This document shows, in pieces, positions 19,592-30,283 of a stretch of 64,000 nucleotides of DNA. The position numbers and the translations under genes are program-made. Every line of letters begins with the position of its first letter. Positions within the stretch are counted from its first letter, which is position 1. The notes beneath the pieces were generated by a model. That model had not been told where the DNA came from, made no database searches, and saw only the letters and a list, made by a program, of their open reading frames with translations. This DNA is from Synechococcales cyanobacterium S06 (GTDB lineage: Bacteria > Cyanobacteriota > Cyanobacteriia > Cyanobacteriales > JAABRE01), in assembly GCA_011391125.1 (NCBI GenBank), contig JAABRE010000021.1, positions 1 to 64,000 on the forward strand, in the 5' to 3' direction.

Positions 19592-20401
19592 TTGAAATTA
19601 GATTTTTACCGTATTTCAAAATACCCAGTATTTACCAGACTGGGTATTTTTATAATAGCATTATTGTTAAGTTGGCTACCATTAGCTATACCTATTTATT
19701 TCTTAATTTCTGACACTAATTTAGTGAGTATTATCACCATGGGATTATTATTTATTAATTTTCTGGTGTTGGTAAAAATTTGGGGAAAATTGGTTTATAA
19801 AGAGAGTAAAATTTTTGCCAAATACGGGTTAAAATTTAATCTAACTAACGGAAATTACTTCATAAAAGGTTTAAGTATCGGATTAATATTTACCCTAAGT
19901 TTATTTAGCCTAGAAAATTTATTGGGATTAATTGAAATACAAAATAATCAAACAAATTTAATTAAGATAATATTTGAAGGATTTTTAACCGGAATAGGAG
20001 TAGGAATTGCCGAAGAAATATTTTTTCGAGGTTGGTTATTAAACGAATTAGAAAAAGACTACCCTGAAAAAATCAGTTTAGGAATAAACGCGTTAATTTT
20101 TGCCACCTTACATTTTATTAAACCCCTACCAGAAATTATCAGGACATTTCCCCAATTTCCCGGATTAATCTTACTAGGAATCATCCTAGTTTCTGCAAAA
20201 AGAAAACATCGAAACCTACTCGGAATTGCCATCGGAATTCATGGGGGATTGGTCTGGGGATATTATATTTTTAACGTAGGAAATCTAGTCGAATATTCCC
20301 CTAATATTTCCCCCTTAATTACCGGAGTTGACAATAACCCCTTAGCTGGTTTAATGGGAATATTATTATTATTAATATTATGGTTTGTCAGCAGAAAATA
20401 A
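19592..20401 (+). CDS. CPBP family intramembrane glutamic endopeptidase
   Basis: EEIFFRGWLLNEL, ALIFATLHF and GIAIGIHGGLVWG motifs; TTG start. Confidence 0.88.
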   Translation: MKLDFYRISKYPVFTRLGIFIIALLLSWLPLAIPIYFLISDTNLVSIITMGLLFINFLVLVKIWGKLVYKESKIFAKYGLKFNLTNGNYFIKGLSIGLIFTLSLFSLENLLGLIEIQNNQTNLIKIIFEGFLTGIGVGIAEEIFFRGWLLNELEKDYPEKISLGINALIFATLHFIKPLPEIIRTFPQFPGLILLGIILVSAKRKHRNLLGIAIGIHGGLVWGYYIFNVGNLVEYSPNISPLITGVDNNPLAGLMGILLLLILWFVSRK

Positions 20402-20459
20402 TTACTGACTTTCTGGCTAGATAGTTATATAACTACTTGGTAATAAAGAATTATGCGGT

Positions 20460-21344
20460 TTAGTTGGTAAATTTAAGTATCTGATTGGCCGTTATTTCTG
20501 GTTGTTCTAAATGAGGAACATGACCACAATTTTTAATCCAAATTAATTTACTATTCGGAATAATTTGCTTAAATTTTTCAGCGTCTTTTGTACCTAATAT
20601 TTGATCCTGCTTTCCCCACAAAATCAAGGTGTTTTTCTCAATTTCAGGTAGTTTTTCCTTAAAATTACCATATCCTCCACTTTTCGTAAAGCTAATTAGA
20701 CCTCGATTCCAGTTCGGGCATTTTAGATGTAAACTAGCGCAAATATTCGCATCTAAATTAGCAAATTTTTTGTCATAATATGACGCTTTACTGATACTTT
20801 GTCTCACGTTTTTATTACGCAAAAATTCCGTCAATAAATAGTCTAAAGGAGGAAACATAAATTTACCTGCTCTGGGTGGATTGGCTAGTCCAGCGCTGTC
20901 AATTAAGACCAATTTTTCCACACATTGAGGGTAAGTTAAGGTGAAATCAATGGCCGTTGCTCCTCCCATGGAAGCTCCTACTAAAATAACCGGTTTTTGG
21001 ATTAATGTTTTCCAAACATAATACAAATGAGTCTTAATTGTTACAGGATTAATATCAAGATTAATCCGTCTTTCGGTAAACCCAAAACCCAATAAATCAA
21101 GCGCAAAAGTCTCATTTTGACGAGCTAAACATGGTAAAAGTCGCCTAAATTCTAATAGTGAACTATCAAAACCATGGATGAGTAAAATTGGTATTCCTCC
21201 CTCACCTTGTCTGACATAAGTAGTAGCAATAGATTCACTAATTAAATTAGTGGTAATCTTTTCACACTCAATTTTTTCCACTAATTTAAGTGAGGTTTCT
21301 TCGCTTAAATTTTTAATTTCTTCTTGAATTAATTTGGTTAACAT
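20460..21344 (-). CDS. Alpha/beta hydrolase
   Basis: LLIHGFDSSLLEFRRLLPCLA, nucleophile elbow GASMGGA, ILWGKQDQILG, CGHVPHLEQPE. Confidence 0.9.
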   Translation of the reverse strand: MLTKLIQEEIKNLSEETSLKLVEKIECEKITTNLISESIATTYVRQGEGGIPILLIHGFDSSLLEFRRLLPCLARQNETFALDLLGFGFTERRINLDINPVTIKTHLYYVWKTLIQKPVILVGASMGGATAIDFTLTYPQCVEKLVLIDSAGLANPPRAGKFMFPPLDYLLTEFLRNKNVRQSISKASYYDKKFANLDANICASLHLKCPNWNRGLISFTKSGGYGNFKEKLPEIEKNTLILWGKQDQILGTKDAEKFKQIIPNSKLIWIKNCGHVPHLEQPEITANQILKFTN

Positions 21345-21407
21345 AAATTAATGATAAATAATGAAACAATCAACAATTATCAAGCAATAATTGTTAATTG
21401 TTTCTGG

Positions 21408-22319
21408 TTAATTGCTAATTATTATGGTACGATGACGGGGACTATTTTCGATAATTTTAGGAGCTTTAAAACCCGTTTCTTGACAAATTTGTGCCAAATC
21501 TAAACTGAAATATTGGTCCAAATATGGCTCTGTACTTTTCAATAAGGTTAGTACATAAGGGGGCATTTTCGCAAAAACTTCGGATTTGGGGTTCATGTCC
21601 ATGATGGTAAAATAACCACCGGGTTTGAGCAATCTTTTTGCTTCCCGAAATATTGCTTTGGAAGGCTCTTGGGGCAATTCGTGAAACATTAAACAAGCAG
21701 AAACTAAGTCAAAGGAAGCATCCGGCAATCCAGTTGATTCTGCCGCCTCGTTGACCCAGTTAACTTTGTTTTGTTGATCTTGATATTGGGCGATCGCCAA
21801 AAAGTAGGGAGATAAATCAAGTCCCGTTAACTTGGCTTCGGGGTAAAGTTCTTGTAGAGCAAAGGTACTCATTCCGACGCTACAACCCAAATCTAGTATG
21901 GTTTTGGGACTGATTGGCAATTCTTTTTTGAGTACATTGTGATAGCTTGACCGTAACATCGAATCCCCTTCGGGACCAGCATTCGGCCAAATTTTGGCGT
22001 GGACAGCATGGGCGGCTGATTCAACTTCCCAAGCGGCAGTCCAACTTAAATTGCCTTTTTCGTACGCATGAAAGGAAGTGACATAATAGTCAGGATAGGT
22101 TAAATTCGGGTTTTTTACGCTATTTAGGTCGTTTTCCCAGTCTCTTGCAGCATATTGCTTGACATTTTCCCGCCAAGGTACGCCGATCGCCTCGGCGCGT
22201 TGTATCATCATATTACGGGCGCGGTTTTTGGCGAAGTCGGCCAAAGGTTTAATGCTTAAAACCCCATTAACCAAACGGGAAGCGAGTCCTAATTGACTGG
22301 TTGTACTAATTGCGGTCAT
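21408..22319 (-). CDS. Class I SAM-dependent methyltransferase
   Basis: ILDLGCSVGMSTFALQELYPEAKLTGLDLSPYFL; FDLVSACLMFHELP; LLKPGGYFTIMDMNP. Confidence 0.9.
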   Translation of the reverse strand: MTAISTTSQLGLASRLVNGVLSIKPLADFAKNRARNMMIQRAEAIGVPWRENVKQYAARDWENDLNSVKNPNLTYPDYYVTSFHAYEKGNLSWTAAWEVESAAHAVHAKIWPNAGPEGDSMLRSSYHNVLKKELPISPKTILDLGCSVGMSTFALQELYPEAKLTGLDLSPYFLAIAQYQDQQNKVNWVNEAAESTGLPDASFDLVSACLMFHELPQEPSKAIFREAKRLLKPGGYFTIMDMNPKSEVFAKMPPYVLTLLKSTEPYLDQYFSLDLAQICQETGFKAPKIIENSPRHRTIIISN

Positions 22320-22378
22320 ATAAAATTTTTAGTAAAATTATTGACAAGATATAATAATGATATTACAAAAAGGGAAAT

Positions 22379-22678
22379 TTGGCGATGAAACTTAAAAAAA
22401 TACTCGAAGAAAAACGAACGGAAATAATCAAAATAGCGGAAAAACATGGAGCTTATAATATTAGAATTTTTGGTTCTGTTGCTAGAGGTGAAGAAACTGA
22501 AAACAGTGATATAGATTTATTAATTGATTACGATTTAGATAAAATTACTCCTTGGTTTCCTTCTGGTTTAAGGCAAGATTTACAAGTTTTTTTGCAAAGA
22601 AAAGTTGATATTGTTACCGTCAATGGATTAAATAAACGGATTAAAGATAGAGTATTAAAAGAGGCAATTAATTTATGA
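22379..22678 (+). CDS. MNT-type nucleotidyltransferase (MntA-like antitoxin of an MNT-HEPN module)
   Basis: IRIFGSVARGEETENSDIDLLIDYD = GSxxRGxxxxxSDIDLLV. Confidence 0.9.
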   Translation: MAMKLKKILEEKRTEIIKIAEKHGAYNIRIFGSVARGEETENSDIDLLIDYDLDKITPWFPSGLRQDLQVFLQRKVDIVTVNGLNKRIKDRVLKEAINL

Positions 22679-23010
22679 GAAATGACAAAGAAAGATTGCA
22701 AGATATTTTAGAATCAATTGAGAAAATTGAAAAATATTTACAAAAAGGTAAGGATAAATTTTATACTGATGAATTAATTCAAACTTATATTATACATCAT
22801 TTACTAATTATTGGAGAAGCAGCCAATCATATTTCTGAAAATCTAAGAAAACAATATAATAATGTACCATGGGTGGGTACAATTGACGTTAGAAATATTA
22901 TAGCTCATGAATATTTTAGGGTTGATTTGGATATTATTTGGAACATTGTCCAGAAAAATTTACCAGATTTGAAAAGAAAAATAAGGGAAATTTTGGTTAA
23001 AATAGGTTAA
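22675..23010 (+). CDS. HEPN (DUF86, HepT-like) RNase toxin
   Basis: R-x4-H catalytic motif in RNIIAHEYFRVD; overlaps the MNT gene by 4 nt (ATGA). Confidence 0.9.
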   Translation: MRNDKERLQDILESIEKIEKYLQKGKDKFYTDELIQTYIIHHLLIIGEAANHISENLRKQYNNVPWVGTIDVRNIIAHEYFRVDLDIIWNIVQKNLPDLKRKIREILVKIG

Positions 23011-23016
23011 AAAGTA

Positions 23017-24405
23017 TCAATTTTTCAACCTAATTTGTGTTAGAAAATCTCGAATTTCTTTTATTAACCAATCTTGTTCGACAGAGGTTAAACCATTGCC
23101 AAATTTATACCAATGATAATTTTCGCCTCGGTGTTCAATGGTACAATAGAAACCGTATCTTCCTTGGGAATTAATATCCTTTGTTACAGATAAATTAGTA
23201 ATATCATTAGTATAACCACTTCTTTCATATTTTAAATTAAATAATTGTCTAGTAATTATAAAAATATCCCGATTAATTTTAATTTCTAAAGTCCCCAAAA
23301 TACGCCATAAAAATCCGACTAAAAAAAATAAACTTAGGCAAATTAATAGCAAAATTATTAACAAGAAAAAATAAGGAATATTATTAGCAAATATCGCTAA
23401 AATTAACGGAATAATTAGTGCTAAACTAATAGTAATTACAGCAATTGCGGTTAAAAATGTATACCAAGTTTCGAGATTCCAACCAGCAGAATCTAGTTTA
23501 ATCTTAAGTTCATTATCACCCCAATTTAAGTTTATTTTACTACCTTTAGGAGGACGATGGGAGACAGATTTTAACTCAAAATTGTCAGTTATTTTACGTT
23601 TTTTTTGTAATATTTGTAACGCTTCTGTGGCGGAATGGTATCTTTCTTCAAATGTAGGTGCAGTCATTTTATCTAACCAGTGGGCGAATTCTTCAGACAC
23701 GGAAATTTTACTTCTAAATTCGATTTTTAAACGTTGATTTGGTAATTCGGCTGGCGATCGATGGGTCAATAAAAAGATTAAAGTTGCACCTAAACTGTAT
23801 AAATCAGAAGCAAAAAAAGCTCGACCACGAAATTGCTCCGGGGGCATATAGCCGAAAGTTCCAACTATTGTGCCAGTTAAATTTAAAGTGTTGTGATATA
23901 AATCTTGTACTGCTCCAAAATCGACCAAATAAATTTGATTTTCTTCGTTACAAATGAGGTTTTGGGGTTTAATATCGCGATGAATTACTGGGGGAGATAA
24001 TTGATGAATATAATTGAGAATTTCTAACACTTGAATCCCGATATTTTTCACTTCTTCTTCTGTAAAATGTAAACCTTTTTTTACTAAGTTAAATAAGGAT
24101 TCTCCAGTGACTAATTCTTGGACTAAATAAAACCTTCTATCGGTGTCTGTGTCAAGGTAAAAATAGTCTAAATAGTTAGGAATAAAGGAGTGATTTAAGG
24201 TTGCTAAAACTTTCGCTTCTCTCTCAAATAAATCTAAGGTTTTCCAGTCAGTTATTCCGCTTAAAAATACTGCTTTAATCGCTACTTTTTCACCATTAAT
24301 TAAGTCAATTGCTGAGTAAGTCTTACCTGTACCACCTTGACCTAATAGGGTGACAATTTGATAGCGTTCATCTATAATATCTCCACAGTAATGTAAATTT
24401 TTCAT
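23017..24405 (-). CDS. Serine/threonine protein kinase with C-terminal membrane segment
   Basis: YQIVTLLGQGGTGKTYSAIDLINGEKVAIKAV; HRDIKPQNLI; VDFGAVQD; GTFGYMPPEQFRG; two TM helices. Confidence 0.95.
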   Translation of the reverse strand: MKNLHYCGDIIDERYQIVTLLGQGGTGKTYSAIDLINGEKVAIKAVFLSGITDWKTLDLFEREAKVLATLNHSFIPNYLDYFYLDTDTDRRFYLVQELVTGESLFNLVKKGLHFTEEEVKNIGIQVLEILNYIHQLSPPVIHRDIKPQNLICNEENQIYLVDFGAVQDLYHNTLNLTGTIVGTFGYMPPEQFRGRAFFASDLYSLGATLIFLLTHRSPAELPNQRLKIEFRSKISVSEEFAHWLDKMTAPTFEERYHSATEALQILQKKRKITDNFELKSVSHRPPKGSKINLNWGDNELKIKLDSAGWNLETWYTFLTAIAVITISLALIIPLILAIFANNIPYFFLLIILLLICLSLFFLVGFLWRILGTLEIKINRDIFIITRQLFNLKYERSGYTNDITNLSVTKDINSQGRYGFYCTIEHRGENYHWYKFGNGLTSVEQDWLIKEIRDFLTQIRLKN

Positions 24406-24408
24406 CGT

Positions 24409-26652
24409 CTAATCGTTTAATATTTTCGCTAAAATTTCGACATTAACTTGAGTAAAATATTGCTTGTTAAATTGTTCTTCACCCACGCAATCTAAAAATT
24501 CTAATAATTGTTCTTCAAAATCAGATTGATCTGGTTCAATTTTGCTAAATTTTAACTCATTTTCTTGGATTTCGGGGACTAAACCAATTTTGGCTAAAAT
24601 GAGCAAACCTAACTGTAAATTAGTTAAACTTAAGCCTAATTTATCAGCTAATTGCTCCCGATTAACACTGGTTTTTTTAGCAGCTAAATATTTAGCTATT
24701 CCTAACAGTTGTTGCCAAATTTCTAAGGGAGTTAATTTTTGGTTGTAATGATAATTTAAAACTAATTTTTTGTGAGATTTTTTAGCAATCTTAGCCTGTT
24801 TTTGCAATTCTTGCCAACTACGAGGACATTTATCTATTACTACCATATTTGAGGTAATTTCTTGACTGTTTTTATTTCTTAAATCAATCAGAAAAGTCTC
24901 ATTTTTAGAGTCTAAATTCTCAGTAGGTTTTCTAAAGTCAATTAATCTTACTCTAATATTGTCTGTTTTTTTGCTAGCATTAAAATCCCTTTCTATAATC
25001 ACATCAAATCTAGTATTTTCTGGTAATTGATCATTATTATTACACCAAAATATTCCCCAAAAACCCTGTTTTGTTGACTCATCTTTAAGACTAAATGTAA
25101 TTTTCGAGTAAATAACTCGATTTTTGTCATATATTTTATCTTTTTTTACCTGTTCAAACCAACAGTTTTTCACCAAAAATTTAGGAACTTTATTTCCCAT
25201 TCCACAGGGTTCTAAATATTTAACTTCCTTTAATAATTCGCCACATAAATCAGCGACTGTAACCACCATATCTAGCTCAATTGTGGGATTAAAATCTAGG
25301 TATTGTTGTCTGAATTTTTGGTTAATATTATTAGTAAAAAGCTCAATATTTTCGGTTAATAAACTTAAACCAGCTGCCAAAGGATGACCACCAAAATTAA
25401 GTAATAAATCCTCCTGTGATAAAATTAAATTATACAGGTCAATTTTGTTAGTTGATCTCGCTGAACCTCGGGCCATATTTTCCGTTATACTTAATAAAAT
25501 AGTAGGCCGTCCGTATTCCTCAGCAATTTTCCCTGCTACTAATCCTAATACTCCCAATTCCCACTGATTATCGGCTAAAATTATCACATTTGTCGTCGAC
25601 AAATCCACTCTTTTAAGCTTTTTTTTCACGTCTTTAATGACATCTTCCTGTAAACTTTTACGACGTTCATTGACGAATTCTACTTGCTCAACTAAATTCT
25701 GGCATTTTTTCTGGTCAGTTTCTGTTAGTAATTCCACACAAAAATTGGCATCTCCATAAATACGACTAACCGCATTTATTCTCGGTCCAATTCCATAGGA
25801 AATATCCGTAGGACGGTCTCCTTTTCTCTTAGATGATTCTACTAATTTTTTAACACCAATTCGAGTAGTTTTTTGTAATTTCTTAATCCCAATTTGGGTT
25901 AAATAACGGCAATCGTCTTTTAATTCTACCAAGTCAGCAATCAGTCCAATGGCAACTAAATCAAGCAATTCTTCGGGATTAAATTGATTATATTTTTGCC
26001 AATTATCTGCCAAACATTCCATCAATTTATAAGCAACCGCAACCCCCGAAAGGTGGTATAAAGGGTGAGTTTCTGGTAAATAACGAGGATTAATAATTGC
26101 GCTAACATTGGGGCGATTTTCTGGTAAGGTATGATGATCAGTAACAATAATATCAATTCCTAATTCATTAGCATAATTAATTTCCTGAAAATTCGTGCTA
26201 CCCGTATCACAAGTAACAATTAATTTAACATTTTGATTCGCTAATTTATCCAGACCAATTTTATTTAAACCATGGGATTCAGTTAAACGATTAGGAATAT
26301 AATAAAATAGCTGTTTATTCCGTTCAAAATACGCCGATAATCCCTCCCATAAAACGCTGGTGGCCGTCACCCCATCCGCATCAAAATCTCCCCAAATAGC
26401 CACATTTTCTCCTTGAATAAGAGCATTTTCTAAACGATCTTTAGCGGCTAAAATTTCAGTGCCAAATTCAAGATAGCTACTAGGTTGATAATCTTGATCA
26501 TTCAAAAAAGTTTTTACTTGATCTTCTGATTTAAGATTACGTTGCCATAAAAATTGTGCTAAATAATGACCATGGGATAAATCGGTATATTTCCTAATTA
26601 AATTTATAAATTCATCGGGTAAAGAAAATTTTTCTAAGATTTGCCATTTCAT
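24409..26652 (-). CDS. recJ: Single-stranded-DNA-specific exonuclease RecJ
   Basis: VAIWGDFDADGVTATSVLWE; VTCDTGSTN; IVTDHHTLPE; GPRINAVSRI; NFGGHPLAAGLSL. Confidence 0.96.
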   Translation of the reverse strand: MKWQILEKFSLPDEFINLIRKYTDLSHGHYLAQFLWQRNLKSEDQVKTFLNDQDYQPSSYLEFGTEILAAKDRLENALIQGENVAIWGDFDADGVTATSVLWEGLSAYFERNKQLFYYIPNRLTESHGLNKIGLDKLANQNVKLIVTCDTGSTNFQEINYANELGIDIIVTDHHTLPENRPNVSAIINPRYLPETHPLYHLSGVAVAYKLMECLADNWQKYNQFNPEELLDLVAIGLIADLVELKDDCRYLTQIGIKKLQKTTRIGVKKLVESSKRKGDRPTDISYGIGPRINAVSRIYGDANFCVELLTETDQKKCQNLVEQVEFVNERRKSLQEDVIKDVKKKLKRVDLSTTNVIILADNQWELGVLGLVAGKIAEEYGRPTILLSITENMARGSARSTNKIDLYNLILSQEDLLLNFGGHPLAAGLSLLTENIELFTNNINQKFRQQYLDFNPTIELDMVVTVADLCGELLKEVKYLEPCGMGNKVPKFLVKNCWFEQVKKDKIYDKNRVIYSKITFSLKDESTKQGFWGIFWCNNNDQLPENTRFDVIIERDFNASKKTDNIRVRLIDFRKPTENLDSKNETFLIDLRNKNSQEITSNMVVIDKCPRSWQELQKQAKIAKKSHKKLVLNYHYNQKLTPLEIWQQLLGIAKYLAAKKTSVNREQLADKLGLSLTNLQLGLLILAKIGLVPEIQENELKFSKIEPDQSDFEEQLLEFLDCVGEEQFNKQYFTQVNVEILAKILND

Positions 26653-26722
26653 AAGTAATAATTGCTCGCTATGTAATATAATAAATTATAATAAATTAAG
26701 CACTTAAAAAGGAGAAAAAACC

Positions 26723-27316
26723 ATTTATACTCCACCATTAGCTCGTTTAATCGAACAATTACAAAAATTACCAGGAGTCGGTCAAAAAAGCGCTCAAAGA
26801 TTAGCTTTTCACATTCTCAAACGCCCCGAAACCGAGGTGGAAACCTTGGCCAAATCTTTAATTGATGCCAAAAAACAGGTGGGATTGTGTAAAATTTGTT
26901 TTCATTTATCCGCCGAACCAATTTGTAGTATTTGCAGTAATCCTAAGCGAGATCATACCACAATTTGCGTAGTAGCGGATGCCCGAGACGTAATTGCTTT
27001 AGAAAAAACCCGCGAATATCAAGGAAAATACCACGTTTTAGGGGGAGTTATTTCGCCCATGGATGGCATTGGACCAGAACAATTATATATTCAAACATTA
27101 ATTAAACGAGTCAGTCAAGATAAAATTAAAGAGGTAATTTTAGCCATTGGTCCTAGTATTGAAGGAGAAACTACAACAATGTATATCGGCCAACTTTTAA
27201 AACCATTTACTAAAGTCACAAGAATAGCTTTTGGATTACCCATGGGAGGGGATTTAGAATATGCTGATGAAATAACCTTAACCCGAGCTTTAGAAGGAAG
27301 AAGAGAATTAGATTAA
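26723..27316 (+). CDS. recR: Recombination mediator RecR, proposed ATT start
   Basis: In-frame extension upstream of the 26837 GTG reads (ATT)[38 protein letters not shown], followed by the RecR Cys4 zinc finger and TOPRIM. AAAGGAGA lies just upstream; stop TAA at 26705. Confidence 0.85.
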   Translation: MYTPPLARLIEQLQKLPGVGQKSAQRLAFHILKRPETEVETLAKSLIDAKKQVGLCKICFHLSAEPICSICSNPKRDHTTICVVADARDVIALEKTREYQGKYHVLGGVISPMDGIGPEQLYIQTLIKRVSQDKIKEVILAIGPSIEGETTTMYIGQLLKPFTKVTRIAFGLPMGGDLEYADEITLTRALEGRRELD

Positions 27317-27332
27317 TTAATAAGTAAAACTC

Positions 27333-28430
27333 ATGAAAAAAATGTTAAAACCGATCGCAATTTCTCTATTGATTAGCTTATCTTTAAGTAGTTTACCAGT
27401 CAAAGCTGAACTAAAAGTTCCCCGAATTATTGCCCAAGCAAATAATAGTCAACAATTAAATAATTTATTACGTCAAGGAAAGCAATATGTGGATGCTGGC
27501 AATTATGCTCAAGCAATTAATAGTTATCAACAAGCGGCAAATATTGATCGACAAAATGCCAGAATTTTCTCAGGATTAGGTTATTTATACACACGTCAAG
27601 GTAACTTTATTGAAGCTGCTAAAAACTATCAACAAGCTGTGGCATTAGAACCAAATAATGGCGAATTTTATTACGCCTTGGCCTATAGTTTAGGGAATTC
27701 GGGCGATAATATTGGAGCAGCATCAGCTTATTATCGCGCAGCACAACTTGAGCCAAATAATGTTAATAATTATCTGGGTTTAGGGGCAGTATTATTGAGA
27801 GAAGGGGAATATAATGGCGCAATTCAAGCTTATCAAAAAGCCTTAAGTATTGATTCTAAGAATAAAGAAACTTACCAAATTTTGACTTCAGCTTTACTTA
27901 AAGAAAATCGAATTCAAGAAGCAATAATTTTCCTCGAAAAAGCGACACAAACCTATCCAAATGATGCCAATTTACGGTTACAATTAGCGGTAGCTCAGAT
28001 TAATCAAGGAGAGATAATAAAAGGAAGACAAAATTTAGAAGCAGCACAAAAATTAGAGCCAAATAATTTTATGATTCCCTTCAAAATTGGCAAATTATTA
28101 GAAAAACAAAGTGATTTTGATGGTGCATTATTAGCCTATCAAAGAGCAGCCCAAATTGCGCCTCAAGCCATGGAAGTTCAACAAGCAAAAGCGGAACTTT
28201 TTCTGAAAAAAAAGGACTATATTAATGCTATTATTGCCTATAAAGAAATAACCTCAAAACATACCACTGATGCTTTATCTTTTTACAATTTAGGTATAGC
28301 ATTAAAAGAAAGAAATCGGACAGATGAAGCAATTACCGCTTTAGAAGAAGCGCGAAGATTGTATCTTTTACAGAATAATCCAGAAGGAGTAAAAAATACG
28401 GAAAGCCTCTTACAAAAACTACAAAAATAA
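27333..28430 (+). CDS. TPR repeat protein with signal peptide
   Basis: Multiple TPR units, e.g. [52 protein letters not shown]-terminal hydrophobic signal. Confidence 0.92.
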   Translation: MKKMLKPIAISLLISLSLSSLPVKAELKVPRIIAQANNSQQLNNLLRQGKQYVDAGNYAQAINSYQQAANIDRQNARIFSGLGYLYTRQGNFIEAAKNYQQAVALEPNNGEFYYALAYSLGNSGDNIGAASAYYRAAQLEPNNVNNYLGLGAVLLREGEYNGAIQAYQKALSIDSKNKETYQILTSALLKENRIQEAIIFLEKATQTYPNDANLRLQLAVAQINQGEIIKGRQNLEAAQKLEPNNFMIPFKIGKLLEKQSDFDGALLAYQRAAQIAPQAMEVQQAKAELFLKKKDYINAIIAYKEITSKHTTDALSFYNLGIALKERNRTDEAITALEEARRLYLLQNNPEGVKNTESLLQKLQK

Positions 28431-28438
28431 TTATAATT

Positions 28439-29203
28439 ATGCCAATTACTACCCAACAATTAATTAAATGGAAACAAGAAAATCGCCCGATTATTAGTTT
28501 AACAGCTTGGGATTATCCCCTTGCCCAAATTTTAGATGAAGCTGGAATCGATATCATTTTAGTTGGTGATTCCTTGGCCATGGTGGCGTTGGGGTATCCT
28601 ACCACTCTCCCCGTCACTCTTGACCAAATGATCCATCATGCCGCTGCGGTTTGTCGAGGAGTTAAGCAAGCAATGGTGGTTTGTGACTTGCCTTTTTTAA
28701 GCTATCAGGAAAGTGTTGCTCAGGCGATCCATTCAGCAGGTAGGATTTTAAAAGAAACAGGCGCAAAAGCCGTCAAATTAGAGGGAGGCCATCCCATGAT
28801 GGTGGAGACAGTGCATAAATTAACAACTATTGGTATTCCGGTCATGGGTCATGTTGGTTTAACTCCCCAATCAGTCCTCAACCTTGGCTATAAACAACAA
28901 GGAAAAACGGATTCGGAAGCGGCACGAATTATAGAGGAAGCTGTCAACTTGTGGCAAGCGGGCGCATTTGCCATTGTTTTAGAGCATATTCCGGCTCAAT
29001 TAGCAACAGAAATTACCAAAAAAATAGCGATACCCACCATCGGAATTGGGGCAGGAAATGGCTGTGATGGCCAAGTTTTGGTAACGGCTGACTTATTAGG
29101 TTTAACTCAAAAACAGCCCCCTTTTGCTAAAGCCTACCTTAATTTGCGTCAATTAATTACTACAGCAGTACAAGAATTTGCTGCGGATGTTAGAAATGGT
29201 TAA
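28439..29203 (+). CDS. panB: 3-methyl-2-oxobutanoate hydroxymethyltransferase
   Basis: [59 protein letters not shown]. Confidence 0.96.
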   Translation: MPITTQQLIKWKQENRPIISLTAWDYPLAQILDEAGIDIILVGDSLAMVALGYPTTLPVTLDQMIHHAAAVCRGVKQAMVVCDLPFLSYQESVAQAIHSAGRILKETGAKAVKLEGGHPMMVETVHKLTTIGIPVMGHVGLTPQSVLNLGYKQQGKTDSEAARIIEEAVNLWQAGAFAIVLEHIPAQLATEITKKIAIPTIGIGAGNGCDGQVLVTADLLGLTQKQPPFAKAYLNLRQLITTAVQEFAADVRNG

Positions 29204-29303
29204 TATTTATTAGTAGGGTGCGTCAAAGAAAAAATGATTAATTTAATTATTAATTTTAAAAGGTGACGCTCTAGATAAGAGAATTAAATTTAAGAGGTGA
29301 AAA

Positions 29304-29504
29304 ATGTTTGTTGTTCAATATTCTAACAATTGTTTAATCGGTAGTTCAAAATATCTCGAAGATATTGAGATATTAAAGGAACAATATCCACAATTAACTT
29401 ATTTTCAGGTAGAAACCGGCCTAGAAAATTATGTTTTTTCTATTCCGATAACTGACGCACAATTGCTAAAAATTGCCAAGTCTAATCCCCTTTTACTTAT
29501 GTAA
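29304..29504 (+). CDS. Small uncharacterised protein (66 aa)
   Basis: Open frame between panB and aroK; no family recognised. Confidence 0.5.
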   Translation: MFVVQYSNNCLIGSSKYLEDIEILKEQYPQLTYFQVETGLENYVFSIPITDAQLLKIAKSNPLLLM

Positions 29505-29580
29505 TTTTAGCTTTTTGTCCAAATGCTTTTTTGTCTATTCTTATGATGTTTCAATAGTTTTTTCTCAAAATCAATCCATT

Positions 29581-30132
29581 ATGAATAATTTATTAAAAGG
29601 CCTTAATATTTATTTAATTGGCCTAATGGGAACGGGTAAAAGTACCGTGGGAAAAGTGATTGCTCACGAGTTAGGTTATCGCTTTTTTGATACGGATATT
29701 TTAATCGAAAAAGTAGCACAGAAAACGATTAATGAAATTTTTGCCACCCAAGGTGAAGAGTATTTTCGCGATTTAGAAACCAAGGTTTTAGATCAAGTTT
29801 CCCTTTGTACCAAAAGTGCGATCGCCACTGGCGGTGGTATAATTTTAAAACGGCAAAATTGGAGTTATTTGCGTAACGGTTTAATCGTCTGGTTAGACGT
29901 GCCAATTCCGGTAATTGTACAACGTTTAAAAGAGGATAATACAAGGCCATTATTACAGGAAACTGACATAAAAGATAAGTTAAAATTACTCTTAGAAAAC
30001 CGTCAAAACCTATATAATCAAGCAGATTTACACATTAAAATAAGTGAAACTGATACCACTGAACAAATAGCGCAAGAAATAATAAATCTGATACCCACCG
30101 TATTAAAAGAAGATTCCATCATTAATGAATGA
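29581..30132 (+). CDS. aroK: Shikimate kinase
   Basis: NIYLIGLMGTGKSTVGKVIAHELGYRFFDTDILIEK; ATGGGIIL; VWLDVPI; RPLL. Start at 29581 rather than 29473. Confidence 0.94.
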   Translation: MNNLLKGLNIYLIGLMGTGKSTVGKVIAHELGYRFFDTDILIEKVAQKTINEIFATQGEEYFRDLETKVLDQVSLCTKSAIATGGGIILKRQNWSYLRNGLIVWLDVPIPVIVQRLKEDNTRPLLQETDIKDKLKLLLENRQNLYNQADLHIKISETDTTEQIAQEIINLIPTVLKEDSIINE

Positions 30133-30283
30133 CAAATTTGAGCCGATTTACGACCCTTACAAGGGAAAATCATTGCTTAATCTGATGATTTTATTTAACT
30201 TAATTTATTTAATGATTAAAGGATAATCTAATAACTGGAGCAGGGAATTTAGGTTCTCTGCTCCAGTTAGAAATCAAGATAAT

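Noticed and set aside
29212-29275. AGTAGGGTGCGTCA ... TGACGCTCTAG partial inverted repeat after panB
   Set aside because: Only ~6 bp of pairing and no second copy in the window; too weak to call an element.
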